NCBI GenBank assembly: GCA_002427745.1
Contig: DIYF01000018.1
Span: 99,294 to 163,293, forward strand
Direction: 5' to 3'
DNA from: Roseivirga sp. UBA6061
GTDB taxonomy: Bacteria; Bacteroidota; Bacteroidia; Cytophagales; Cyclobacteriaceae
Length of the DNA stretch: 64,000 nt
Shown one piece after another: positions 26,657 to 36,289 of this stretch (positions are counted from its first letter, which is position 1; each line of letters starts with the position of its first letter). The notes under the pieces are model-generated. The model was not told the origin of the DNA. It searched no databases and worked only from the letters and a program-made list of their open reading frames with translations. The translations under genes were made by a program, and so were the position numbers.

Positions 26657-29059
26657 ATGTTGAAAACCTATCTCAAAGTTGCTCTCCGAAACCTGTGGAA
26701 GAACAGATTGTACACTTCCATTAATATCGCAGGGCTTTCTATCGGCCTGGCGGCCTGTGTACTGATTGTACTCTTTGTACGGGATGAGCTTAGTTACGAC
26801 AAACATTTCGAAGATTCGGAGCGAATTTATCGCCTGACGGGATCTTACAATCAGGGCGGGGACTCCAAGACACTTTCAGCCATTACCTCTTATCCATTGA
26901 TGCCGGTGCTGGCAGCCAACTTTCCAGAAATGGAGTCTGCCACCCGTATGACTTTCTGGAACCTGCTGATAAGTCGTGGTACCCAGCATATTCAGCAGGA
27001 GAACATTGTGCTGGCAGATTCTTCTTTCTTTGAGCTCTTCAGTTTTGAAGCCATCGCTGGCGACCCGTCTGCTGTCATCAAAGAGCCCAACTCTATTGTG
27101 CTGACAGAAAGTACAATGAAAAAACACTTTGGTGAAGAAGATGGTCTGGGACAAGTATTACGGATCAATGATGTCGATTTTAAAGTAGGGGCTGTTGTTA
27201 AGGACTTACCGGCCAATACGCACTTTGAAGCCGAACTTTTTCTGCCTCTGGCTACAGCCATGGACTGGTACGGTGACTGGGTACATATCCTGTTCAATGG
27301 CACCAGCCACTACCTCTATTTCGAACTGGCAGAGGGCGTTCAACCCCTTGATCTGCAGACCAGAATCAACACTTTTCTCAATGAGCACTATGAGAATGAT
27401 ATAGACGTGCACAACTATAGCGTGCAGGCGATGGAAGATATTCATCTGAATTCAGATCTGGCTGCTGAAATTCAGGCCAACGGAAGTCGTTCGGCCGTGA
27501 CCATCTTTACGGCAACGGCCCTGGTTATTCTGCTGCTCGCCTGTATCAACTATATCAATCTGTCCGTAGCAGGTTCTTTTCAACGTAGCAGAGAGGTAGG
27601 CCTGAAAAAGGTTTTCGGAGCCGGTCGTACTTCGCAGATACTTCAGTTTCAGGCTGAGTCTTTGGTCGTATCGCTGGTGTCCTGTGTGCTGGCGGTCATT
27701 TTGATCGAAATGGCCATGCCATATTTCAATCAACTGACCGATAAAGCCTATGATTTTCAGCTGTTTCAGGATGTAATGCTGGCAGCTGCACTTTTTGGGG
27801 TCGGTTTATTTATCGGCTTCGTTTCGGGTAGCTTTCCTGCCCTCTTTCTTTTGAAAATGCAGACTTCAGAAGCCCTTCGTGGTGGCGCTCTGAGCAAAGG
27901 CAAAGGAAACTTTAACTTCCGAAACGGACTGGTTGTTTTCCAGTTCTTTATTGTGGCTATCCTCATTGCATCCACCTTTATCATTCTCAACCAGGTCAAT
28001 TTTTTGAGAAATATGGACCTGGGTATAGATCAGGAACAGGTGGTTTTGATACCGATGCAAACCGGTGATATGGCAGAGCAATACGATGTGTTCAGAGATG
28101 AGCTGTTGCGTAATGCCGGTGTGGTCAATGTAACCGCTACCAGCAGCCATCCGGCCAACCGAATTGGAGGCTGGCGGTCCTATCTGCCTGAAGGCGTAGA
28201 GCAGGGCATTAACACACCCACCATTGTTGTGTCTTATGACTTCTTCGAAACTATGGGAACTACCATGGTAGACGGAAGAACTTTTGATCGGGAGCATCCT
28301 ACAGATATCACAGAAGCTTACATTCTCAACGAGGCAGCGGTGAAGTTTTTTGGCTTTGAAGATCCGGTAGGCAAACCTCTCACGGGTTTCGCCTATGACC
28401 TGTCTACCTGGACGCGCAAAAGGGCCACGATTATCGGAGTGGTAAAGGATTTTCATTTTGCTTCATTGCACGATGAGATTCGTCCGGTGGTGTTCTCTCT
28501 GAGTTCTGATATTACTACAAGACTCAACTGGATAGAGGTGCGCATCACTCCGGAAAATACCAGACAGACCCTGGCCTATCTGGAAGATACCTGGACTACT
28601 TTCTCTCCTGACAGGCCTTTTGAATACAGCTTTCTGGATGAGAATATCGCAGAGCATTATGCTTCAGAAGACCGTTTTCTGAAACTGTTTACCAGTTTTT
28701 CATTGCTGTCTATTATCATCGGAAGTCTCGGCCTCTTTGGCCTGACAGCCTTTATGATGAAGCGCAGAACCAAGGAAATCGGCATTCGCAAAGTACTGGG
28801 GGCCGAAGTAACAGGACTGGTAGCTGTGCTGTCCAAAGACTTTTTGAAACTGGTGTTGATCGCCAATATTCTGGGCTGGCCGCTAGCATACTATATGATG
28901 GATCGCTGGCTTCAGAACTTCGCCTATAGCAGTGGTATTTCAGTCTGGGTTTTTGTGATCACAGGCCTTGGGGCACTGGTCATTGCTTTTGGATCGGTCG
29001 CTTATCATTCTATCAAAACTGCCGGAGCCAACCCTGTTAATTCCATTCGCTACGAATAA
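26657..29059 (+). CDS. ABC permease 8 (first gene of operon 3)
   Basis: 800 residues when started at ATG 26657; an in-frame TTG 48 bp upstream is part of the -12 element, and only the ATG gives the family N-terminus (MLKTYLKVALRNLWKNRLYT). Coupling motifs are RSREVGLKKVFGA near 310 (KK in place of RK, one of two such copies) and RRTKEIGIRKVLGA near 702. It has IIGVVKDFHFASLHDEIRP and PFEYSFLDENIAEHYASEDRFL in the second periplasmic domain and WPLAYYMMDRWLQNFAYSSGIS near the C-terminus, resembling permease 5. C-tail NPVNSIRYE. It opens the nine-gene operon, the largest in the array. Confidence 0.94.
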   Translation: MLKTYLKVALRNLWKNRLYTSINIAGLSIGLAACVLIVLFVRDELSYDKHFEDSERIYRLTGSYNQGGDSKTLSAITSYPLMPVLAANFPEMESATRMTFWNLLISRGTQHIQQENIVLADSSFFELFSFEAIAGDPSAVIKEPNSIVLTESTMKKHFGEEDGLGQVLRINDVDFKVGAVVKDLPANTHFEAELFLPLATAMDWYGDWVHILFNGTSHYLYFELAEGVQPLDLQTRINTFLNEHYENDIDVHNYSVQAMEDIHLNSDLAAEIQANGSRSAVTIFTATALVILLLACINYINLSVAGSFQRSREVGLKKVFGAGRTSQILQFQAESLVVSLVSCVLAVILIEMAMPYFNQLTDKAYDFQLFQDVMLAAALFGVGLFIGFVSGSFPALFLLKMQTSEALRGGALSKGKGNFNFRNGLVVFQFFIVAILIASTFIILNQVNFLRNMDLGIDQEQVVLIPMQTGDMAEQYDVFRDELLRNAGVVNVTATSSHPANRIGGWRSYLPEGVEQGINTPTIVVSYDFFETMGTTMVDGRTFDREHPTDITEAYILNEAAVKFFGFEDPVGKPLTGFAYDLSTWTRKRATIIGVVKDFHFASLHDEIRPVVFSLSSDITTRLNWIEVRITPENTRQTLAYLEDTWTTFSPDRPFEYSFLDENIAEHYASEDRFLKLFTSFSLLSIIIGSLGLFGLTAFMMKRRTKEIGIRKVLGAEVTGLVAVLSKDFLKLVLIANILGWPLAYYMMDRWLQNFAYSSGISVWVFVITGLGALVIAFGSVAYHSIKTAGANPVNSIRYE

Positions 29060-29070
29060 AAAATCAGCTG

Positions 29071-31467
29071 ATGCTCAAAAACTACTTCATAGCCTATATC
29101 AGGAATCTCCGGAGAAACAAGCTGGTTTCGGCCATCAATACGCTGGGACTGGCCATTGGTATCTCCACCGTATTGCTTGCTGTTATCTATCTGAATTTTG
29201 AGTATAGCTATGATAGCTTCTATGAAGATGACATCAGCCGTATCGTAACGGCCCACAGCTATCAGGACCGGCCCACGCTTCATATGGCCACACTGCCTTA
29301 CGACCTGGGCACCGAAATGCTGGAAAAGATTCCTGAAGTAGAGGAGCTGTCAAGAGTAAAGGCCAGCTATCTGACTTCGGTAGTCACACTGGCAGAGCAA
29401 CCTGAGAAACTCTTTAATGAGGCCGGACTGGCATTTGCTGATGGAAACTATTTCGACTTCTTCAAAATTGATCTGCTGGCCGGAAGTCGCGAAGCCTTTG
29501 CCGGAAGTACGCGATCGGTGGTACTGTCAGAATCAGCTGCCCTGAAATATTTTGGTAAGCAGAATCCATTGGGCAAAGTGCTGGAAATCAAAGATATGAA
29601 GCTACTGTTGGAGGTAGCCGGTATTATGCCCGACTATCCTGCCAATTCGAGTATTCGTTTCGACCTGATTGCCTCCATAGAAGCACTGCGCACTTTGCCA
29701 AATGCTGAGAATACCTTCTTCAGCAAGAGCGGTTGGGCGCATCAGACTTTTGTCAAGGCTACGGACCCTCAGTTAGCTGAGAAAAAGATTAACCTGATGG
29801 AAGGCCTGGAGCTTTACCGGATCAGGGAGAACCAGAGCTTTTACCTCGAATCCATCCGTGATCTCCATTTTCATTCCCAAACCAAAGAGCCTTTTTATGC
29901 GAGCCGGGGCAATGCCCGACTCCTGCTGTGGCTTTCGATCATAGCCGTCATGGTACTGCTCTTCGCCATTATCAATTATGGCAATGTATTGGCAGCCAAT
30001 GCGATCAGGCGGGTCAAAGAAGTGGGGGTGAGGAAAGTTGTCGGGGCCAGGAGAGTTGATGTGTTGGTACAAATGATTTTTGAGTCCCTTATCACCAGCC
30101 TTATCGCCATGGTGACCGGCTTCTTACTGGTGGAGATGACAATGCCCTATCTGAGCGATTTTGTCCAGAGAGAGCTATCCATAGAGCCTGTATCCGGTAT
30201 TAATTTTTATGTTTTCAGCAGTCTGCTCGCCATTGCCATAGGCATTGTATCAGGTATTTATCCCGCCATAGTGCTTTCCGGTATCAACGGACTGCACCTT
30301 AAGAAAGGCAGCACAAGTGTCGGAAGTAAAAAGAGCCTGGGAGGCGCCCTGATCATCTTTCAGTTTGCCGCCAGCATGGTACTGATTTCGGTGACCCTGT
30401 ATATGAACAGACAGCTGGATTATGTTTTGAACAAAGACCTGGGCTATGATACAGATCATACACTGGTAATCAAAAACCTGAGTACCAGTCCTGACAAGAT
30501 TGCTGTGCTCAAGAATGAGCTGTTGCTCAACCCCAATATAGAACAAGCCTCCCTGTCAGACTTTGTTCCGGGCTTAAAGACTTTCAGATCTTCTAAAACC
30601 AAGATCGCCTTTGGCAAAGGTGAGGAGAAGCTGGAGGTATCACTGCTGGGCGTGGATGAGCACTTTGCCGATGTCTACAGGCTGAGCATGTCCGATGGTC
30701 CCGGGCCGGAGTCAGCTACTCTCTTTGCTAAGGGAAGTAAGCAGGCACTGGTGAACGAAGTAGCTGATGCTATGTATGAAGAAGGGCTTACCGGAACCAG
30801 CTTCAAGGGTTTGTTCGTAGGGCAAGGCGAGTTCATGATTCAGGGAGTGATCAGCAACTTCCATGTGGCCTCACTTCACAATGAAATGGAGCCCTTTGCT
30901 CTGATACCGGTTTCTTCTTCCTACAGCAGCCGGCACCTTTCTGTTCGCTATCTGCCGGGTACCGACAAGCAGGAGCTATTGGGGGCTATCAAGGCGAAGT
31001 TTTCTGAAATCATGCCTGAGGTGCCTTTTAACCTGTCTTTTTCCAGAGATGGAATTACTGAGGCTTATGCTGAGGAGCTGAGAACGGGCACCATGATCAG
31101 CATGTTGACGCTGTTGAGCATCATCTTGTCACTGGCCGGTATTCTGGGGATAACGCTGGTGATAGTAGGGCAGAGATTAAAGGAAATATCCATTCGCAAA
31201 ATACTCGGAGCCAGCCTTATGCAATTATTGTATTTACAGAACAGACGCTTTGTCCTGCTCATACTGCTGGCCTTTGTTATAGCAGCCCCGCTGGCTTATC
31301 TGGCCACCGACTGGTGGCAAACAGGTTTTGTGTATAAGGTGGATTTTAGCCTTCTGACATTGTCTGCACCGCTGGTCATTATGCTCTGCTGTACCTTTTT
31401 GGTTTCCGGCTGGCTCACTTTTAAAACAGCTAATACAAACCCTGTTGAGGCCATTCGCTACGAATAA
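29071..31467 (+). CDS. ABC permease 9 (operon 3)
   Basis: 798 residues, 11 bp after permease 8. N-terminus MLKNYFIAYIRNLRRNKLVSAINTLGLAIGIS, with TM1 continuing STVLLAVIYLNFEYSYD. Coupling motifs are RRVKEVGVRKVVGA near 313 and RLKEISIRKILGA near 701 (Ser for Gly). It shares INYGN before the first coupling loop, LSDFVQRELS, MNRQLDYVLNKDLGYD and LLYLQNRRF with permease 1, so these two form a small branch although they sit in different operons. Second-domain motifs are weakened: IQGVISNFHVASLHNEMEP and PFNLSFSRDGITEAYAEE. C-tail NPVEAIRYE. Confidence 0.95.
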   Translation: MLKNYFIAYIRNLRRNKLVSAINTLGLAIGISTVLLAVIYLNFEYSYDSFYEDDISRIVTAHSYQDRPTLHMATLPYDLGTEMLEKIPEVEELSRVKASYLTSVVTLAEQPEKLFNEAGLAFADGNYFDFFKIDLLAGSREAFAGSTRSVVLSESAALKYFGKQNPLGKVLEIKDMKLLLEVAGIMPDYPANSSIRFDLIASIEALRTLPNAENTFFSKSGWAHQTFVKATDPQLAEKKINLMEGLELYRIRENQSFYLESIRDLHFHSQTKEPFYASRGNARLLLWLSIIAVMVLLFAIINYGNVLAANAIRRVKEVGVRKVVGARRVDVLVQMIFESLITSLIAMVTGFLLVEMTMPYLSDFVQRELSIEPVSGINFYVFSSLLAIAIGIVSGIYPAIVLSGINGLHLKKGSTSVGSKKSLGGALIIFQFAASMVLISVTLYMNRQLDYVLNKDLGYDTDHTLVIKNLSTSPDKIAVLKNELLLNPNIEQASLSDFVPGLKTFRSSKTKIAFGKGEEKLEVSLLGVDEHFADVYRLSMSDGPGPESATLFAKGSKQALVNEVADAMYEEGLTGTSFKGLFVGQGEFMIQGVISNFHVASLHNEMEPFALIPVSSSYSSRHLSVRYLPGTDKQELLGAIKAKFSEIMPEVPFNLSFSRDGITEAYAEELRTGTMISMLTLLSIILSLAGILGITLVIVGQRLKEISIRKILGASLMQLLYLQNRRFVLLILLAFVIAAPLAYLATDWWQTGFVYKVDFSLLTLSAPLVIMLCCTFLVSGWLTFKTANTNPVEAIRYE

Positions 31468-31479
31468 AACAACTCGATT

Positions 31480-33864
31480 ATGCTTAAGAATTATCTGAAA
31501 ATCGGTCTTAGAAATATAGTAAAGCATAAGGGGTATGCCTTTATCAACATGTCAGGCCTGGCCATAGGTATTGCCTGCTGTCTGCTCATTTTCATTTATG
31601 TAAAAGAGGAGCTGACCTACGACCGCTATCACAGTAATGGTGACAGAATTCACAGGATATATTCCCAGCTCAACTTCGGAGGTGGCGAAATGACCACCAG
31701 CAGCACCTCGATTATTGGCCCCAAAACCTTTGCCGGAGAGATTCCGGAAATCGAGGCGTTTACCAGGGTCAATGGAGTCTCTGCCATCGTCAAACACAAT
31801 GACGACTACATTGATGAAAGCAGGCTGCTCTATGCAGATCCCGACATTTTTAAGCTGTTTGATTTCAAAGTAGTAGAGGGAAGCCTCAATGAAGCATTGT
31901 CAGGCATCAATGATGTGGTCATTACCAGACAGATAGCGGAGAAATACTTTGGGCGTACCGGGGTGGTGGGAGAGTTGTTAAAGCTAAGGCTCGGCAGCGA
32001 CTTCGAATCATTTAAAGTCACAGCGGTTATCGATAATCACCCTACCAACTCTTCTTTCAACTTTAAGATGGTCTTTCCCTGGAGCAAGTATGAAACTTCA
32101 GTTTCAGATATTATGCTCAATAGCTGGGGGTCACTGAGCATAGGCTCTTACGTCATGCTCACAGAAGGGGCCGATCCCGGTGTAGTTGCCGGAAAAATGG
32201 AAAAAGTAAGGTTTACCCTTCACCCCGATTCCACCTCCTTTGTGAGACGTATTCACAGCGACCTGCAGCCGTTGGCGGATATACATTTAAATACAGAAAT
32301 CAACTCCGGCCCCGGAGCTCGTGCCACGAGCGACCCGGTCTATTCTTATGTATTATCCGGTATCGCTTTTCTTATTCTGATCATTGCCTGTATCAACTTT
32401 ACCAACCTTTCGGTGGCACAGTCTTTACCGCGGGCCAGAGAAATGGGAGTGAGAAAGGTGGTGGGAGCTGTCAAGAGCCAGCTGACCACTCAGTTTCTGC
32501 TGGAGACCTTCCTGATGTGTACCATGGCCTTTGTGATAGGAATGGTGCTGGCCGAATTCTCTATGCCTCTGTTTGGTACGCTCACCGAGAAACAATTCCA
32601 GCTCAGTCTGTTTGATGATCCCTTTCTTATTCTTTCCTCCTTTTCCATCGTGCTGCTGACTGCCTTTTTCTCAGGCTTCTATCCGGCTTTTGTGGTTTCG
32701 CGTTTCAATGTGGTGAAGTGCCTGAAGGGCAGTGCAACGCTGAGGGGCAAGAAGTATATCACCCGGGGGCTGGTGGTGGTGCAGTTTGCCATTGCCACTG
32801 TGCTCATCATCGGTGCGATAGCCATGAGAGGTCAGATCAGCCATATGGTAAACAAAGACCTGGGCTATGATGATGAATACCTCTATCAGGTTTTGGCAGA
32901 GGACTTTAATGAAGACAAAGGCATCTTAGAGTTGTTTAAGGCCGAATTAGCGGCCAACCCCAATATTGTCGCGGTAGGAGGTTCTACTGGTTATAGCAGT
33001 GCCAGCTCCCTGAGAAAAGAAAACGGAGAAGAGTTTTTTGCCAATGTCAGCTATGCCGATCAGGACTATTTGGATATAAAGGGAATTGAGCTGTTACAGG
33101 GACGGTTCCTGTCCAGTGAAAGAGACCTTACCATCGAAGGGGAGGACACGCTCAGGAATGTGTTGGTCAATGAAGCTTTTGTAGCAGAGCAGGGCTGGGA
33201 TGATGCCCTGTCACAGAAGGTGGAAGGATACAGGGTGGTAGGCGTTTTGAAGGATTATAACTTCAATAGCGCCAGATCACATATTGCTCCCCTCATGATG
33301 CATAACTTCAGGACGGATGCCTCTCATGCCAACCATATTTTCGTAAAATTCAATCCCGAGTACCTTCCTCAGATCAAGCAGACGCTGGAAGCTACCTGGA
33401 GAAAATTTGTTCCTTATCATCCTTTTGACGGAGCCCTCTTATCCGATGTGAACGCAAGCCTCTATGAAGATGAGGTACGCTGGAATAAGATCATTTCCGC
33501 TGCTTCTACACTGGCTATACTTATTTCCTGCATGGGACTATTGGGGCTGGCACATCTGGCCACTCAGCAGCGAATCAAAGAGATAGGAGTAAGGAAGGTA
33601 CTGGGAGCCAGCCTGGGTCAGATTTTACTTCTGCTGAACTCAAGCTTTGTAAAGCTGATTTTGATCTCTATCATACTGGCTGTACCGGTAGCTTACCTGG
33701 CCGTTAATCGATGGCTGGATAACTTCGCATCCCAGATTGATATGTCCTTGTGGCTCTTTTTGCTACCCGGTCTCATCACCCTGGTGATTTCATTTCTCAC
33801 GGTCACAGCACAATCACTCAAACACGCCAATGCCAACCCGGTCAACGCACTCAGATACGAATAA
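31480..33864 (+). CDS. ABC permease 10 (operon 3, subfamily B)
   Basis: 794 residues, 12 bp after permease 9. N-terminus MLKNYLKIGLRNIVKHKGYA then GLAIGIACCLLIFIYVKEELTYDRYH. Coupling motifs are RAREMGVRKVVGA near 318 and RIKEIGVRKVLGA near 697. The subfamily signature DNHPTNSSFNFKMVFPWSKYE is near residue 190, and SCMGLLGLAHLATQQ precedes the second coupling loop. It is very similar to permeases 11 and 12 in all membrane segments and in the spacing of motifs, consistent with recent tandem duplication; most visible differences are in the periplasmic domains. C-tail NPVNALRYE. Confidence 0.95.
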   Translation: MLKNYLKIGLRNIVKHKGYAFINMSGLAIGIACCLLIFIYVKEELTYDRYHSNGDRIHRIYSQLNFGGGEMTTSSTSIIGPKTFAGEIPEIEAFTRVNGVSAIVKHNDDYIDESRLLYADPDIFKLFDFKVVEGSLNEALSGINDVVITRQIAEKYFGRTGVVGELLKLRLGSDFESFKVTAVIDNHPTNSSFNFKMVFPWSKYETSVSDIMLNSWGSLSIGSYVMLTEGADPGVVAGKMEKVRFTLHPDSTSFVRRIHSDLQPLADIHLNTEINSGPGARATSDPVYSYVLSGIAFLILIIACINFTNLSVAQSLPRAREMGVRKVVGAVKSQLTTQFLLETFLMCTMAFVIGMVLAEFSMPLFGTLTEKQFQLSLFDDPFLILSSFSIVLLTAFFSGFYPAFVVSRFNVVKCLKGSATLRGKKYITRGLVVVQFAIATVLIIGAIAMRGQISHMVNKDLGYDDEYLYQVLAEDFNEDKGILELFKAELAANPNIVAVGGSTGYSSASSLRKENGEEFFANVSYADQDYLDIKGIELLQGRFLSSERDLTIEGEDTLRNVLVNEAFVAEQGWDDALSQKVEGYRVVGVLKDYNFNSARSHIAPLMMHNFRTDASHANHIFVKFNPEYLPQIKQTLEATWRKFVPYHPFDGALLSDVNASLYEDEVRWNKIISAASTLAILISCMGLLGLAHLATQQRIKEIGVRKVLGASLGQILLLLNSSFVKLILISIILAVPVAYLAVNRWLDNFASQIDMSLWLFLLPGLITLVISFLTVTAQSLKHANANPVNALRYE

Positions 33865-33876
33865 AACAACCTTATC

Positions 33877-36279
33877 ATGCTCAAAAACTATCTAAAAATC
33901 GGTCTTCGCAATTTGTTAAAGCAAAAGGGCTATTCCTTTATCAACATATCAGGTCTGGCTGTTGGCATTGCCTGCTGTTTGCTCATTTTCCTCTATGTAA
34001 AGGATGAGGTGACCTATGACAGCTACCATGGTAATAAAGACAGGATTTTCCACCTGATTTCTTCCTTTGATTTTTCAGGCACCAGTATGAGTGCAGGTTC
34101 CAGCAACTTTACAGAAGCCAAAGCTTACACGGAGGAAATTCCGGAGATAGAGTCTTTTGTAAGGATGGAAAATGATGCAGGAATTGTACGGCTCGGAGAT
34201 GAGTATTTACAACAGCAAAACATCATTTATACAGACCCCAGCCTTTTCGAAATCTTTGATCTGGATCTGCTGGCCGGAAATTTTGACGGGGTGCTCACCG
34301 ATCTGAATGAGATGGTGATTACACAGGAAATAGCCCTGAAGTATTTTGGCAAAACAGATGTGGTGGGTGAAAGCCTTACCATGAATGTCCAGGATAACTT
34401 TGAAGACTTTCTCATCAAGGCTGTAGTCGCAAATCATCCCAGTAATTCCTCTTTCAGCTTTAAGATCATGTTGCCCTGGGCATTGCGCAAAACCCAGGTG
34501 AGCGATCGCAGGTACAGTTCCTGGTCCAATATTTCGATTAACTCCATGATCCTGCTCTCAGAGGGCGCTGACATAGCCCGGGTAGAGGAAAAAATGAAGG
34601 AGGTGCGCCTGAGAAGAAATCCGGATGAAAGCAGTTTTGCCAGGCAAATCGTGAATACACTGCAGCCCCTCACAGACATGCACCTCGACAGCTCTATCAG
34701 TGGAAGCAATGATGGCTTGTCTGCGGTAAGTGAAGCCCGGTATTCTTACATTCTGTCGGGTATTGCGCTGATCATACTGGTGGTGGCCTGCATCAATTTC
34801 ACCAATCTTTCTGTGGCCAGGTCATTTCCCAGGGCACGGGAGATAGGGGTGCGCAAAGTGCTGGGTGCCAGAAAGAAGCAAATTGCCCTGCAGTTTCTCA
34901 ATGAGGCTTTTGTGATGTGTATGATTGCCTTTGTCTTGGGCTTATTATTGTCTGAGCTGGCCCTGCCGATATTTGAGGAGCTTACTCAAAAGAAATTTAC
35001 CAATACGGTCATAGAAGATCCGTCACTCGTAGCAGCATCTTTTATACTGGTATTATTTGTGGCCCTTTTCAGCGGCTTTTACCCTTCATTTATTCTGGCC
35101 AGATTCAATGTGGTGAAATCACTGAAGGGACGTATCCGGCTCAACACCAGGAGTACGGTTTCTAAAGTACTGGTGATTGTTCAGTTTTCTATTGCAGCCG
35201 TCCTGATGATTGGTACCATTGCCATGAATCGCCAGATCGACTACATGATCAATATGGACCTGGGCTATGACGATGAAAACCTGGTACGGATCTCCACTCG
35301 GAATGCCGGACGAGCCAACCTGGTGACCCTGTTTAAATCGGCCCTGGCCGACAACCCGAATGTTTTGGGAGTGGCCGGTTCGGATGGTTATGACAGCGGA
35401 ACCGGGGCAGCGCATGGAGAGGTCGAATTCATTTCAATCTACAGCACCATTGACGATCAGTATCTCGATATGATCGATGCGCAGCTACTCCAGGGACGCA
35501 ACCTGAAAAAAGGAGACGACCGCTACCTGAGGCCCAACGAAAATGGTGGTACCGATACACTTTGGAATATTCTGGTGAATGAAACCTATGTGAAACGCAT
35601 GGCCTGGGAAGAGCCGCTCAATAAGATATCTGACAATCAGTACAGAGTGGTAGGTGTGATAAAAGACTTCCATTACGGGGCCGCTAAAAATGAAATAGAG
35701 CCTGTGATGTGGATTTCTGCCAATGAGCGTGAGGTGGGCAACCTCAATTCCATTTATGTGAAGTTTGCACCTGCCTACCTGCCGCAAATCAAAACATTAC
35801 TGGCAGATACCTGGAGCACCTATGTACCGGACAGACCCTTTGAACTCACTTTTATTGAAGAGCAGAACATCGCGAGTTACGATGAGGAGGCCCGCTGGAG
35901 AAAAATCATTACATCCGCTTCCGTACTCGCAATCATCATTTCCTGCCTGGGACTTTTCGGACTGGCACACCTGACGACCCAGCAGCGCATTAAAGAAATC
36001 GGTATACGCAAGGTACTCGGAGCCCGTGTTTCCGGTATCGTGGTCTTGCTTAATTCCAACTTTGCCAGACTTGTACTGATATCAATTCTCCTGGCTACCC
36101 CCGTAGCCTGGTACGCCCTGAAGGAATGGCTGCAGAGTTTTGCCAACCGAATGGAACTTTCCGTTCCTTTATTCCTTGTTCCCGGGCTTATTACTCTGGG
36201 CATTGCCGTATTGACGGTCAGCTTGCAGTCTCTCAAAACAGCCAAATCTAACCCTGTAGATGCATTGAGATACGAATAA
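33877..36279 (+). CDS. ABC permease 11 (operon 3, subfamily B)
   Basis: 800 residues, 12 bp after permease 10. N-terminus MLKNYLKIGLRNLLKQKGYS, almost the same as in permease 10. Coupling motifs are RAREIGVRKVLGA near 319 and RIKEIGIRKVLGA near 703. ANHPSNSSFSFKIMLPW lies near 190. In the second periplasmic domain VVGVIKDFHYGAAKNEIEP and PFELTFIEEQNIASYDEEARW are seen, with an insertion around YLRPNENGGTDTLWN that is shared in shorter form by permeases 10 and 12. SCLGLFGLAHLTTQQ precedes the second coupling loop. C-tail NPVDALRYE. Confidence 0.95.
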   Translation: MLKNYLKIGLRNLLKQKGYSFINISGLAVGIACCLLIFLYVKDEVTYDSYHGNKDRIFHLISSFDFSGTSMSAGSSNFTEAKAYTEEIPEIESFVRMENDAGIVRLGDEYLQQQNIIYTDPSLFEIFDLDLLAGNFDGVLTDLNEMVITQEIALKYFGKTDVVGESLTMNVQDNFEDFLIKAVVANHPSNSSFSFKIMLPWALRKTQVSDRRYSSWSNISINSMILLSEGADIARVEEKMKEVRLRRNPDESSFARQIVNTLQPLTDMHLDSSISGSNDGLSAVSEARYSYILSGIALIILVVACINFTNLSVARSFPRAREIGVRKVLGARKKQIALQFLNEAFVMCMIAFVLGLLLSELALPIFEELTQKKFTNTVIEDPSLVAASFILVLFVALFSGFYPSFILARFNVVKSLKGRIRLNTRSTVSKVLVIVQFSIAAVLMIGTIAMNRQIDYMINMDLGYDDENLVRISTRNAGRANLVTLFKSALADNPNVLGVAGSDGYDSGTGAAHGEVEFISIYSTIDDQYLDMIDAQLLQGRNLKKGDDRYLRPNENGGTDTLWNILVNETYVKRMAWEEPLNKISDNQYRVVGVIKDFHYGAAKNEIEPVMWISANEREVGNLNSIYVKFAPAYLPQIKTLLADTWSTYVPDRPFELTFIEEQNIASYDEEARWRKIITSASVLAIIISCLGLFGLAHLTTQQRIKEIGIRKVLGARVSGIVVLLNSNFARLVLISILLATPVAWYALKEWLQSFANRMELSVPLFLVPGLITLGIAVLTVSLQSLKTAKSNPVDALRYE

Positions 36280-36289
36280 ATTTTTAGTC